From Carboxylicivirga sediminis (GTDB taxonomy: Bacteria > Bacteroidota > Bacteroidia > Bacteroidales > Marinilabiliaceae), in assembly GCF_018156225.1 (NCBI RefSeq), contig NZ_JAGTAR010000024.1:35593-99592 (forward strand): DNA of 64,000 bases, in the 5' to 3' direction. The notes beneath the pieces were generated by a model. It worked only from the letters and a program-made list of their open reading frames with translations. It ran no database searches and was not told the DNA's origin. The stretch's first letter is position 1. Each line of letters starts with the position of its first letter. The position numbers and the translations under genes were made by a program. Below, piece after piece: positions 50,833 to 60,178 of this stretch.

Positions 50833-52410
50833 TTATTGGTCTAAATAGTCGTTAGCATAATTGATTATTTCGGTTGGCAGGCCAAGCATGCCTGCTATGG
50901 ATAGTGCATCTTTTGATTGTTGCCCATCATCGGGCACTACCTCGTATTGCATAAAGGCATTGATAAGCCTTATTTTTTCATTGATGTCATCTGGTTGCTC
51001 ATAGCAGTGTTGCTCATAAGCTTGCCGGTTGAGTCCTTTCATCCTGTATTTGGCAACAAGGTTAATGGCAGGCATATTGATAAAATGCGTTGAGAAGAAG
51101 CCGGTAATATTAACATGTTGCGTTACAAATTTCAGAACGGCAAATAGTATGGCTTTGGCCTCCTTGGCATTGGTGGTGCGTGCCAGTTCGTCAACAAAAA
51201 TCAGGCGCTCATCACTTGCTTCAATGGCTTCTGTTAGCTGGTGTATCTCCTGCCCAAAGGAACTGAGGCCTTCCACATTGCCCGATTGCCCGTTGCCCAG
51301 CACATGAATGCTATCAAAAAGGCGTGTTGAGAAACGTTTGGCAGGTACCCTGAAACCCAACTGCGTCAGCAGTTGTAAAAATGCCAGCGTTTTAAACAAT
51401 ACTGTCTTACCACCCATATTAGAGCCCGAAAGCAGAATGGCGTTGCTGTCAAAAGCTGCATTTAAGGGGGTATATCCGAGTTGTTTCTGCTGATGTTTTT
51501 CCCAAAGCGGGTAATAAACACCATCAGTAAGGTCAATGCTTGAAGCTTTATAGTCAGGCTTGTTGAGCTTAAGTTGTAAACTAAAACGTGCCCGTGCCAG
51601 ACTAATATCCAACAGGCAGATGGTGTCTATCGCTTGCTTAAGCGCTTCTTTGTTCTGTTTGATGGTCTCAGACAAATCAATCAGCACTTTCTTTTCCAGT
51701 TCCGATTCTTTCATTAGCAGGTTTTCCTTTGCCTGCAATGCTTCCAAATAGCTTTTGCCAAAATAGGGCTTCACTTTAATCAGGTTCGAATCGTAAAACT
51801 CGCAATTGAGATCACTCACTTCCAGTAACTCGGCGCGTTGTTTGTCAATCAGCACAAACTCACGCCCATCCATATCTATCAGATACTTTTCCTTAATCTC
51901 ATGGCATTTATTGATGCGTATCGCCTCAAGCTCTTCATCCCGCAGGCGGATGGTATTTCTGACAGTTTTTAATGCATCGTCAAAGGCCGAAGACAGGTAA
52001 AAAGACTCACTCTGGTCGCTGTCTGGCATCAGTTTCTGCAGCAGTTCATTCAGTTCATACTTGAAATTCAACAGCTGCTTAGTTGTCTCATTGAGCTCGT
52101 TGTCTATAGCTCTTAACTGAAGCAGGAACTTTTTGATGAGCTGAATGTCAACGGCATCGTACTCATTTTTATCCAGGGTGTTAAGGCGATCGATACGACT
52201 CAGATGGTTTTCAACCTTGAGGGCCTGATGCTCATGCTTCTTAATAAAACTAATCAACGCATCAGTGATGAGGTGAATAGTGTCCAGCTCACTGCTTTGC
52301 GTGTAAAAATGCAGAGCCTCCTTATGTGCTTTGCCATAGGGCGTCAAGGGCCTGTACTTTTCGTAAAAGCTGTTAAACGCAGTGAACTCTATGACTTTAC
52401 TGATGCACAT
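50833..52410 (-). CDS. kamC: MutS-like ATPase, lysine 5,6-aminomutase reactivase component
   Basis: A 525-residue relative of the C-terminal MutS core: helical lever region (about 1-290) and ATPase domain (about 300-525) with Walker A 'LLSGSNMGGKTVLFKT', the 'LSSFGQEIHQ' region and Walker B 'LIFVDELARTTN'. It lacks the mismatch-recognition domain. In lysine-fermenting organisms this MutS-like gene always accompanies kamDE, where it is named as the ATPase of the reactivase that exchanges damaged cobalamin. Overlap with kamB is 14 bp, which implies coupled translation. Confidence 0.83.
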   Translation of the reverse strand: MCISKVIEFTAFNSFYEKYRPLTPYGKAHKEALHFYTQSSELDTIHLITDALISFIKKHEHQALKVENHLSRIDRLNTLDKNEYDAVDIQLIKKFLLQLRAIDNELNETTKQLLNFKYELNELLQKLMPDSDQSESFYLSSAFDDALKTVRNTIRLRDEELEAIRINKCHEIKEKYLIDMDGREFVLIDKQRAELLEVSDLNCEFYDSNLIKVKPYFGKSYLEALQAKENLLMKESELEKKVLIDLSETIKQNKEALKQAIDTICLLDISLARARFSLQLKLNKPDYKASSIDLTDGVYYPLWEKHQQKQLGYTPLNAAFDSNAILLSGSNMGGKTVLFKTLAFLQLLTQLGFRVPAKRFSTRLFDSIHVLGNGQSGNVEGLSSFGQEIHQLTEAIEASDERLIFVDELARTTNAKEAKAILFAVLKFVTQHVNITGFFSTHFINMPAINLVAKYRMKGLNRQAYEQHCYEQPDDINEKIRLINAFMQYEVVPDDGQQSKDALSIAGMLGLPTEIINYANDYLDQ

Positions 52411-53260
52411 ATGGGTTAAGAATTAGTTCTGTTCGAATGCCTTTACTCATGTATAATTGCGAAAAGGCTTCCTGGGCAATATCTTTCAGTACTGCCACAA
52501 AGCCTTTTAAAACGGGACGATTGACCACCTTAATGGTGACCCGCTTTTGCAGATGTTGAAGCTGCTCGTAATTCAGAAAAATGGCAGTCAGATCATTAAT
52601 GACCACTGTCTGGCAATCGCGTGGTATGCTGCTGAGCTTACCCGGTGTCAGGGCCCCTTCAACAACAAATGCATCATCATCTTGAGAGGCCAGTTCAAAG
52701 TCAGCAGATATTGATAGCAGTTGCATTTGTTCCAGTGTTTTTTTCATATTACGACGGTCGATATTAACCACATAATAGAAACCACTATTGGCAATTGCGC
52801 TCACTGGTGTCAGGCGGCTGGCTGCTCCGTCAATGACGATAGAGCGGTAGTTAAGTTCCAGTCTGATAAAATCAATCAGATGCTTCAGCTGCTCATTGTA
52901 TTCCGGGCCAACCAGTTCGATGGTGCCGCTTCGCAGTGTTTTGGCAACCACCAATTGGCCCAGAGGTGTTTTAATCTGAAAAGCCTTCTCAACTTTAAAC
53001 AATCCTGAACTTTTACGCAACATGGGGTAGCTGGTAATGAACACGTCACCAGGCTCTGTTTTTATCAATGGCTTGTCACGGCCATCAATCTGGTCATGAC
53101 TTTCGCCATCAATGCCAATGGTTGCAAAGGCAGGAGCTTCCACTTTCCTGATTTGGTTAAGGGCCCAATTCATAAAAGTGGTTTTACCTGCGTTTTTGCG
53201 ATTACCCATCACAAAGCTGGTGGTGTTAATAAAGCGATATGTTGCGTTAGTTGTGTTCAT
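52397..53260 (-). CDS. kamB: P-loop protein, lysine 5,6-aminomutase reactivase component
   Basis: A 287-residue protein with a P-loop 'GNRKNAGKTT' at residues 19-28, and 'IDGAASRLTPVSAIANSGFYYVVNID', which recalls GTPase or ATPase switch regions. In lysine clusters this gene pairs with the MutS-like kamC and is described as reactivase subunit KamB. Start overlap: its stop lies inside the start of kamC. The function is taken from the family; nothing in the sequence proves the ligand. Confidence 0.78.
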   Translation of the reverse strand: MNTTNATYRFINTTSFVMGNRKNAGKTTFMNWALNQIRKVEAPAFATIGIDGESHDQIDGRDKPLIKTEPGDVFITSYPMLRKSSGLFKVEKAFQIKTPLGQLVVAKTLRSGTIELVGPEYNEQLKHLIDFIRLELNYRSIVIDGAASRLTPVSAIANSGFYYVVNIDRRNMKKTLEQMQLLSISADFELASQDDDAFVVEGALTPGKLSSIPRDCQTVVINDLTAIFLNYEQLQHLQKRVTIKVVNRPVLKGFVAVLKDIAQEAFSQLYMSKGIRTELILNPYVHQ

Positions 53261-53357
53261 TTTGTTGTTTAGGAACTTATTAAATCTCCCTAATGCTAAG
53301 CTTCAATCATTATTGTTTATTTGCTACTGCCTGCTGCCTGGCAAACTTCTGCCTCGT

Positions 53358-54641
53358 TTAATGCTTCCCGTTTCCATTGGTGCGCGATTCGCGGCGTAAC
53401 GATTGTGGAATGATGGTACCACCTTCGTTCAGCAGTTTGGCCACACCGTCTTTGGCTACTAAGGACTCGTCGCTGCAGAATGTACAATCTGATGCTTTGT
53501 GCCCCTGGTAATCTGATGGTTGGGTGTAGCTGGTTATCATACCTTCATAATTACGAAGTACCACGCGCTTCTCCGTTTGCGAAATCAGGTAATCAGGCAT
53601 CACCGGAATCTTACCACCGCCACCTGGTGCATCCACAACAAAGGTGGGCACGGCCATTCCTGTTGTATGTCCTCTGAGGTTCTCAATGATTTCGATACCT
53701 TTTGAAATGGTGGTTCTGAAGTGAGAAATACCCTCTGACAAGTCGCACTGATAGATATAGTAAGGCTTAACACGGATGCGCAGCAAGTCGTGCATCATAG
53801 CTTTCATAATGTTAGAGCAGTCGTTAATCCCTTTCAGTAATACCGACTGGTTGCCCATCTGAACACCGGCATTAGCCAATTTTTCGCATGCCAGACGTGC
53901 CTCTTCTGTAATTTCTTTAGGATGGTTAAAGTGCGTATTCACATACACCGGATGGTGTTTTTTTATGATATCGCACAAATCATCGGTGATGCGCTGTGGC
54001 AATACCACCGGCATGCGGCTGCCTATGCGAATAATCTCCACATGGTCAATCTTGCGCAGCTCGGTAAGGATATAATCAATGCGGCTATCACTCAGAATCA
54101 GCGGGTCGCCACCAGAAATGACGATATCACGTATCTCAGGCGTTTTAGCAATGTATTCAAATGCTTTTTCCAGATGGCCACGGGCCATGTCTTCATCTGT
54201 TTCGCCCACAATGCGCCGGCGTGTACAATGGCGGCAATACATTGAACACTCATGTGTCACCAGCAGAAGGGCTCTGTCAGGGTAGCGGTGTGTTAAACCC
54301 GGAACAGGTGAATCCACGTCCTCGTGTAATGGGTCACTTAAGTCCGACTCATCAATGTGTAATTCTTGTAAAATTGGCACCGCCATCTTGCGCACCGGGC
54401 AATTCACATCCTCTTTGCTCATCAGAGCCGCATAGTAAGGCGTGATGGCCATTTTAAACTTCTTAAGGGTTTTGGCCAGGTGTTCATGCTCTTCATCGCT
54501 CAATGGCAATACCTTCTCCAGGCTGGGAACGTCACGAATAGCGTTACGCATTTGCCATTTCCAGTTGTTCCAGTCCTCCTCCTTCACATCTTTAAAAAGA
54601 GGGATACTCTTATAGTCAACGTTTGAATATTGTCGTTTCAT
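53358..54641 (-). CDS. kamA: lysine 2,3-aminomutase
   Basis: A 427-residue radical-SAM and PLP enzyme that converts L-lysine to L-beta-lysine, the first step of the pathway. The 4Fe-4S motif is C132-x3-C136-x2-C139 in 'ECSMYCRHCTRR'; the PLP lysine is in 'DAPGGGGKIPVMPDY'; a zinc-type cysteine pair is found near the C-terminus ('DCTFCSDES'). The N-terminal 'NNWKWQMRNAI' is typical. It lies between kdd and kamB with gaps of 59 and 97 bp. Confidence 0.96.
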   Translation of the reverse strand: MKRQYSNVDYKSIPLFKDVKEEDWNNWKWQMRNAIRDVPSLEKVLPLSDEEHEHLAKTLKKFKMAITPYYAALMSKEDVNCPVRKMAVPILQELHIDESDLSDPLHEDVDSPVPGLTHRYPDRALLLVTHECSMYCRHCTRRRIVGETDEDMARGHLEKAFEYIAKTPEIRDIVISGGDPLILSDSRIDYILTELRKIDHVEIIRIGSRMPVVLPQRITDDLCDIIKKHHPVYVNTHFNHPKEITEEARLACEKLANAGVQMGNQSVLLKGINDCSNIMKAMMHDLLRIRVKPYYIYQCDLSEGISHFRTTISKGIEIIENLRGHTTGMAVPTFVVDAPGGGGKIPVMPDYLISQTEKRVVLRNYEGMITSYTQPSDYQGHKASDCTFCSDESLVAKDGVAKLLNEGGTIIPQSLRRESRTNGNGKH

Positions 54642-54700
54642 TTATGTAGATTTTTTGTTGTCGGTGATTGGTGTTTTGTGCACGGATTACTGTGCACTAT

Positions 54701-55741
54701 TTATGTATATAGTTCTTCGTATAATTTTCTTATTTTCTCACTCTTCCGCAGGATATCAATCGACATATCCGCATGTCCCATAGCATAACCGTTGCCAATC
54801 AGCATATCCACATCTTTGCCAACTCCTTCAGCTCCCAAAGCTGCTTTGGTAAAGGAGGTTGCCATACTGAAGAAATAAACTGTTCCACGATCTTTACACA
54901 TAAGAATAGAGCCCATTTCAGTGTTGGTGATGTTGACGTTGTTGATAACCACATCGGCCAGTTGCCCATTTGTTAGCTTGTCAATGGTTTCGTAGCACTG
55001 AAGCGCATCGGTCGCATTCAGTTTAATGGCGTGATGACAAACTTCTACCTGTTTCAGGCGCTCAATGTTTTCATCGCTGTAATCGGCACCAATGACCATT
55101 CCATTCTCTCCAACCAGTTCTTTGGCAACAGCGCAACACAGGATGCCCGACTTACCGCCGGCTCCAAGCACTACCACTGTGTCGCCTTTTTTCACCAGGC
55201 GTTCGGTTTGAGCAGGAGCACCACAAACATCCAAAACAGCCAAGGCGAGTGTTTCAGATAGGTCAGTGGGCAGTTTGGCATAGATGCCACTTTCAAACAA
55301 GATGGCTTTTCCTTTGATCTTCACCTGGTCAATTTCTGGTTTAATGTCCAGTATTTCTTCAATATGCAATGGCGTCAGCGATAACGATACCAGCGTTGCA
55401 ATGCGATCACCTTTTTGCAGGTTAATCTTTCCTTCCAGTGCGCTGCCAACCTTCTCAATGGAACCAATCAGCATACCTCCCGAACCAGTCACCGGATTCT
55501 TCATCTTGCCCTGTTTGGCAACAATATCCAAAATGATGGATTTAATTTCTTCAATATTCCCTTTTGCCTGCTCTTTAATCTGTGTAAAACTGGCCGAGTC
55601 GATATTTAATACGTCAACATCGATGAGTATCTCGTTGTCATATATCTCACTCATGTTGTTATCAACAACAGTAGCTGGTTGTGGCAAAACTCCTTTTGGT
55701 TCTATTACCCTGTGTGTCCCGTATTTATTTCCCGTCTTCAT
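54701..55741 (-). CDS. kdd: L-erythro-3,5-diaminohexanoate dehydrogenase
   Basis: A 346-residue NAD-dependent dehydrogenase that oxidatively deaminates 3,5-diaminohexanoate to 3-keto-5-aminohexanoate (5-amino-3-oxohexanoate). It has a medium-chain alcohol-dehydrogenase-like fold without the zinc ligands; the NAD-binding stretch is 'VVVLGAGGKSGILCCAVAKELVG'. The start phrase 'GTHRVIEPKGVLPQPA' and the position between kce and kamA identify it. Confidence 0.92.
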   Translation of the reverse strand: MKTGNKYGTHRVIEPKGVLPQPATVVDNNMSEIYDNEILIDVDVLNIDSASFTQIKEQAKGNIEEIKSIILDIVAKQGKMKNPVTGSGGMLIGSIEKVGSALEGKINLQKGDRIATLVSLSLTPLHIEEILDIKPEIDQVKIKGKAILFESGIYAKLPTDLSETLALAVLDVCGAPAQTERLVKKGDTVVVLGAGGKSGILCCAVAKELVGENGMVIGADYSDENIERLKQVEVCHHAIKLNATDALQCYETIDKLTNGQLADVVINNVNITNTEMGSILMCKDRGTVYFFSMATSFTKAALGAEGVGKDVDMLIGNGYAMGHADMSIDILRKSEKIRKLYEELYT

Positions 55742-55831
55742 TTTTATCGTAGATAAAAAGGCTAATAGCCATCAGCTAACAGCTATTAGCCTTTGTTCTT
55801 GTACCATTAAAAATCTTGATTCTTACGTTTT

Positions 55832-56656
55832 TTATATGCCTTTCAACTGCAACATCTCACGCACATCGGCTGGTGTTGCTATTTCATAGCCGGCGTCACG
55901 CGAAAGTTTGGCAGTGCGTTCTACCAGTTGTGCGTTACTATCGGCCAACACCCCTTTTGAGTAATATACATTGTCTTCAAATCCAACGCGGATAAAGCCA
56001 TTGCCTATGGCAAATGCACCGTAGTGAGCAGGAACGCATGCGCGTCCTACGCCCATAACTGTCCAGTGCGCACCTTCAGGAATACGGCTCACCAGCAGAT
56101 TCAATAACTCTATGTCGTAAGGAATGGCAGCTGGCACGTTCATCACAAAACCATAGTGGTATGGTGGTTTTAGCAAACCTTCCTTAATCAGGATATCGGC
56201 TGCTGCCACATGCGAAATATCAAAGCATTCTAATGTTGGACGAACATTATATTTAATCATTTCTTTGGCAAAGCGACGCATGGTTGGCAAGGTATTCACG
56301 ATGTAGTCGTCACCAAAGTTAACTGTCCCACAGTCAAGCGATGCCATCTCAGGCTGCAGCTCTTCTATAACGGCTACACGCTCATCGTCCGTCATGCCAA
56401 CAGCACCACCAGTAGTAATTTCAATCACGATGTCGCAACGTTCACGGATCAGGCGGATGGCTTCTTTAAATACCTTTGGATCTTGTGTTGGTCCGCCATT
56501 CTCGTCGCGTACATGCAGGTGAACAATTGAAGCACCTGCTTTATAGGCGTCATAGGTAGCATCAGCTATTTCAAGCGGTGTTAATGGTAAGTTGGGATTG
56601 TGCTCGCGAGTGGTTTCCGCTCCACAAACTGCACAGGTGATTATCATTTTTTTCAT
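55832..56656 (-). CDS. kce: 3-keto-5-aminohexanoate cleavage enzyme
   Basis: A 274-residue TIM-barrel enzyme (BKACE family) that joins acetyl-CoA to 3-keto-5-aminohexanoate and releases 3-aminobutyryl-CoA and acetoacetate. The zinc-binding histidines H46 and H48 are in 'SIVHLHVRDENG'; 'EITTGGAVGMT' and 'SLDCGTVNFGDD' line the substrate site; 'WTVMGVGR' is near the C-terminus. It is followed 90 bp on by kdd. ATG at 56656 or three codons later. Confidence 0.94.
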   Translation of the reverse strand: MKKMIITCAVCGAETTREHNPNLPLTPLEIADATYDAYKAGASIVHLHVRDENGGPTQDPKVFKEAIRLIRERCDIVIEITTGGAVGMTDDERVAVIEELQPEMASLDCGTVNFGDDYIVNTLPTMRRFAKEMIKYNVRPTLECFDISHVAAADILIKEGLLKPPYHYGFVMNVPAAIPYDIELLNLLVSRIPEGAHWTVMGVGRACVPAHYGAFAIGNGFIRVGFEDNVYYSKGVLADSNAQLVERTAKLSRDAGYEIATPADVREMLQLKGI

Positions 56657-56709
56657 TTTTCTTTTTTTAGTAGTTACTGATTGTTAAGGTTTAATTGTTG
56701 AAGAAGGGT

Positions 56710-57486
56710 TTATCCGCGGCCAATGATTACGCCTGAAGGATCTACTTTTTCACGCAGTATGCGCAGCTCCTCGGCACTTGGCTCAACAGTTGTTTCATAG
56801 TTCTCTGGAATGATGATGTCAAATTCAGCGTTGGCTTTCACATCTTCCAGTGTTTTACCAGGGTGCAGTGATAGCAGCATCATGGCCTTCGACTCCTCGT
56901 GATAACCATAAACACCTATATCGGTAATCACCTTGTAAGGTCCGGTATTGGCTGGTAAACCTGCCTCTACACGTGAGGTGCCACCTTCCAAGAATCCCGG
57001 AGTGGTGATAAAATCCACTTTATTGGCAAATCGTTTTTGGTTTTGGGGAGTCACCACCATGGTTCTCCAGCAGAGAGAAGCGAGGTCATTAGCGCCACCA
57101 CTTCCCGGGAATCGTGTTTTTGGTTTATTGTAGTCATCTCCAATCATCGTGGAGTTCAGGTTACCGTATTTATCAATCTGGGCACCGCCTAAGAAGCAGT
57201 AATCCACTACGCCGGCCTGACAAAGTTCCATGATCTCAGCCATTGATGTGGCTTTAAGGCCTTTGTGAGTGGTGCGTGAGTCGCCTACCGAGATGGGCAT
57301 GGTTGGTAAAAGAGGAGCAATGCCACCTGCTTCAAACATGATGGTGAGGTTCGGTGATTGGGTCATTTGCGCCAACATGGCTGCCGCCACAGGAACACCG
57401 GTACCTACCACTACCATTGCACCGTCTTCAAGGTTACGGGCTGCAACGGTTATCATTAACTCCATTGGATTATATGTTGTTTCCAT
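56710..57486 (-). CDS. CoA-transferase subunit B (acetoacetate type)
   Basis: A 258-residue beta subunit of a family I CoA-transferase of the glutaconate/3-oxoadipate branch ('EDGAMVVVGTGVPVAAAMLAQM', 'VDYCFLGGAQIDKYGNLNST', 'GSGGANDLASLCW'). With the preceding gene it would transfer CoA onto acetoacetate, the by-product of Kce. The gap to subunit A is 20 bp. The CoA donor (butyryl-CoA in classical lysine fermenters) is not known here. Confidence 0.85.
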   Translation of the reverse strand: METTYNPMELMITVAARNLEDGAMVVVGTGVPVAAAMLAQMTQSPNLTIMFEAGGIAPLLPTMPISVGDSRTTHKGLKATSMAEIMELCQAGVVDYCFLGGAQIDKYGNLNSTMIGDDYNKPKTRFPGSGGANDLASLCWRTMVVTPQNQKRFANKVDFITTPGFLEGGTSRVEAGLPANTGPYKVITDIGVYGYHEESKAMMLLSLHPGKTLEDVKANAEFDIIIPENYETTVEPSAEELRILREKVDPSGVIIGRG

Positions 57487-57506
57487 TTTGTCTTGGTTTA
57501 TGAGGG

Positions 57507-58490
57507 TTAGTACAAATGTTCGGCTTGCATCAGTTGCTTCATCTTGTTCATGCCGCCGTTTTTCTCCAGATACTCATAGAAATCCTTTGACGACAGGATG
57601 TGGTGGCCAACAAACTCTTCCAGCTGCATCTCGTCTTTCTCAGCTACTAACCAGTCTTTCAGGTGTTCTTCATCAGAGAAATACTCACCCGGCATATTAC
57701 CTGGATAGGAACCAAATGGCATTTCAATCACGGCATCCACGCACCAGTATGGAATCACTGTTTTACCTGGTTCGCGGCGTATTTCTTCATTAGAGATGAT
57801 TTTCTCGGTGGTTACAATGACACGCTTAGATGCTTTGGCGATGTCGTCATCAGCCACCAGGATGCCATCAATCTGGCAGTTGCCGTATACATCAGCGCGA
57901 TGTACGTGTAAGATGGCTACATCAGGGTACAGAGCTGGTAAAGCAGCCAGTTTCTGACCTGTAAACGGACATTCTACCTCTTTGGCTGCAGAGTGCTTAA
58001 ATGTGTCAGTGCCCAGCATGACGCGCGATGGGAGATAAGGTAAACCCATGGCGGCCGCTTTAAAGCGCCACGAGAGTGCACCATTGGACCATTCGGTAAC
58101 TTTTACATTGCCGGACTCAAACATGCGTCGTGAGTTCTTGGATAAGCCCCTGGCTTCCAGTCCGACTATGTAAGCTGCATCGCAACGGTTAAAGGACTTA
58201 CCGGCACTAAGCAGCTGACAATCGTGTGTGGATACGTGTCCTGCAAAGCCCAGGTTTTTCTTTTCCTTACGGATGATTTCATGGATGAGAGCTGTTGGGA
58301 TACGTACCCCGCCAAAACCACCGATGGCCAGATAATCACCATCATTTACATAGGTATCAATGGCTTCAGCAACAGTGGTAAGCTTATTCTTCATCTGCTT
58401 TTTCTTGTTGCGCAGAAAGCCTCTCATTTCATCGGCATTGGGCGACATAAACAGCTCGCCAATACCAGTATTTAATTTTGTATCGTTCAT
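57507..58490 (-). CDS. CoA-transferase subunit A (acetoacetate type)
   Basis: About 327 residues from the ATG at 58490 (MNDTKLNTGIGELFMSPNADEM); the longer frame adds 34 residues, Asn- and Lys-rich, which overlap the spacer. The CoA-transferase fold is shown by 'VNDGDYLAIGGFGGVRIPTALIHEIIR', 'YLPSRVMLGTDTFKHSAAKEVECPFTG' and 'LHVHRADVYGNCQIDG'. The partner is the next gene. In lysine clusters this pair recovers acetoacetate as acetoacetyl-CoA. Confidence 0.85.
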   Translation of the reverse strand: MNDTKLNTGIGELFMSPNADEMRGFLRNKKKQMKNKLTTVAEAIDTYVNDGDYLAIGGFGGVRIPTALIHEIIRKEKKNLGFAGHVSTHDCQLLSAGKSFNRCDAAYIVGLEARGLSKNSRRMFESGNVKVTEWSNGALSWRFKAAAMGLPYLPSRVMLGTDTFKHSAAKEVECPFTGQKLAALPALYPDVAILHVHRADVYGNCQIDGILVADDDIAKASKRVIVTTEKIISNEEIRREPGKTVIPYWCVDAVIEMPFGSYPGNMPGEYFSDEEHLKDWLVAEKDEMQLEEFVGHHILSSKDFYEYLEKNGGMNKMKQLMQAEHLY

Positions 58491-58612
58491 TGTTTTTCTT
58501 TTTAAGCTGTTAGCATTTTGCATGGTGCTTATTAATGTTTCCCTCAGATTTCGCTGATTTTCACAGATTTTTTCAGCGTCATTCTGCGCCATCTGCGGGC
58601 GAAAATCAAGTA

Positions 58613-59860
58613 TTAATACTTTTCGGTTAGGTATTGCAATGCTTCTTCAATGGACTTCACGGTGTAATCCAGATCCTCCTGGGTATGACGGTGGCAGATG
58701 TAACCGTGGTGATAAGGCTGAAGGAATACGCCTCGGCGAATCAGCTGCGTATAGAAATCGTTACGTTTCTTCTTATAGCTGCCGTCTTCGTTTTTATCGA
58801 AGGTGATGAACATCATTGGTGCAATACCACTGATGCGTGCGCCAACAGGATATTTCTTCAACAGGGCGTCAATCTTGTTATTGAACTCTTCGCCTTTTTC
58901 CCAGATTTTATCCAGTACTTTATCGCGCTCCAGGATTTCAATTGTTTTTAATGCAGCCACATAGCTTAAGCTGTTTGGGAAGAAGGTTGACGAAATAAAT
59001 ACATTAGACTCGCCTTCTTTCATGATTTCGGCCTTGCCGGTAACAGCGCCGATAGGATAGCCGTTAGCCATGGCTTTACCAAATACAGCCAAATCAGGTG
59101 TTACTTTATAAAGTTTTTGAGCACCACCAATGCTGGCTCTGAAGCCGGTACGAATTTCATCGAAGATAAGTACTACACCATATTGCTTACACAATTCTTT
59201 TACGCCTTCCAGAAATCCTTCTTTTGGTTCTGTAATAGGAGCTGCCAATGGGTGGCCCAGTGGAGTTATAATTACTGCTGCTGTATCGTTACCGTGCTCT
59301 TTTAGCAGGTTCTCTAAAGACTCCAGGTTGTTATATCTGAACTCAAATACATCTTCGTAAAGCTTTTCAGGAACACCACCTTTTACTTCCACACACCAGT
59401 CGTGCCAGCCATGGTAGCCGCAGCGCATTACTTTTGTGCGCTTGGTATAAGAGCGAGCCAGGCGGATAGCTGTTGAAGTGGCATCGGAACCGGTACATAC
59501 GAAGAGGCTCATTTCAGCACATGGAATCAGTTCATTCATCTTCTCAGCCAGCATGTTCTGGTATTTCTGGGTCAACGAGAAGCAGAAGCCTTTATTCTGG
59601 ATTTGATCAATAACTGCATCATCCACTTCCTTTTCGCGATTGCCTAGTATCATAGGCCCATAGGCGCATAGGTAGTCGATGTATTCATTACCATCGATAT
59701 CGGTAACGCGGCCACCTTTACCATGATCGAAATACACAGGGAATTCACCCTCCACAAAATTATATGGGCGACGAATACCAAGTACTCCGCCAGGAATTAA
59801 GGATTTACCTTTCTCTAATTCATTTAATGAATTTTCTAAGTGTAGCTTTTTTGCTTCCAT
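58613..59860 (-). CDS. kat: class III transaminase, probable 3-aminobutyryl-CoA transaminase
   Basis: A 415-residue PLP enzyme of the class III (GSA aminotransferase-like) branch. PLP lysine K262 is in 'FGKAMANGYPIGAVTG', with D234 in 'IFDEIRTGF'. First gene of the lysine operon. In 'Candidatus Cloacamonas' a class III acyl-CoA beta-transaminase (Kat) takes the place of the ammonia-lyase Kal and yields acetoacetyl-CoA from 3-aminobutyryl-CoA. No kal-like gene is present in this cluster, whereas this transaminase and a thiolase are, so I infer the Kat role. It could instead be a lysine or other amine transaminase. Confidence 0.65.
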   Translation of the reverse strand: MEAKKLHLENSLNELEKGKSLIPGGVLGIRRPYNFVEGEFPVYFDHGKGGRVTDIDGNEYIDYLCAYGPMILGNREKEVDDAVIDQIQNKGFCFSLTQKYQNMLAEKMNELIPCAEMSLFVCTGSDATSTAIRLARSYTKRTKVMRCGYHGWHDWCVEVKGGVPEKLYEDVFEFRYNNLESLENLLKEHGNDTAAVIITPLGHPLAAPITEPKEGFLEGVKELCKQYGVVLIFDEIRTGFRASIGGAQKLYKVTPDLAVFGKAMANGYPIGAVTGKAEIMKEGESNVFISSTFFPNSLSYVAALKTIEILERDKVLDKIWEKGEEFNNKIDALLKKYPVGARISGIAPMMFITFDKNEDGSYKKKRNDFYTQLIRRGVFLQPYHHGYICHRHTQEDLDYTVKSIEEALQYLTEKY

Positions 59861-60178
59861 AGCTATATTGTTTTTTTGGACTAATGCGAAATCTGACTAT
59901 TCGGTGAACCAGTATGGTTAAGGATAGTATCGGTTGATGGCAGAAGAAATATTGCCATAGGAGGTGCTTTAGAAGTCAGTTACTTCTATTCTTTCATTTG
60001 AATCGTGTATGAATTTATGCACCCAAATCATTGTTGTATAGTAACGCTAGTTGTTTTTAGTGTTAAAATATACACAAAAATAAGATGAATGTTAAAATTA
60101 CAACATGATAAAGCGCATGAATTTTATTAAAACATGCGCTTTTGTGTAATTTGAATTTAATCTAAATACAAGTAGTGA
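59861..60178. promoter_or_regulatory. control region upstream of the lysine operon
   Basis: This 318-bp gap must hold the lysine operon promoter. Two inverted repeats stand out: TGGCA (59938-59942) with TGCCA (59953-59957), and AGAAGT (59971-59976) with ACTTCT (59982-59987); either could be an operator. On the far side a terminator for the flavoprotein gene lies at 60110-60142. A clear TTTG/TAnnTTTG promoter was not found. Confidence 0.4.
60110..60142 (-). terminator. terminator of the flavoprotein gene
   Basis: AAAGCGCATG (60110-60119) pairs with CATGCGCTTT (60133-60142), a perfect 10-bp stem. It lies 37 bp after the stop codon at 60179. Confidence 0.7.

Noticed and set aside
59861..60178. 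Lysine or cobalamin riboswitch before the lysine operon
   Set aside because: No conserved core (such as the B12-box) or multi-helix junction with a terminator was seen, only short inverted repeats.
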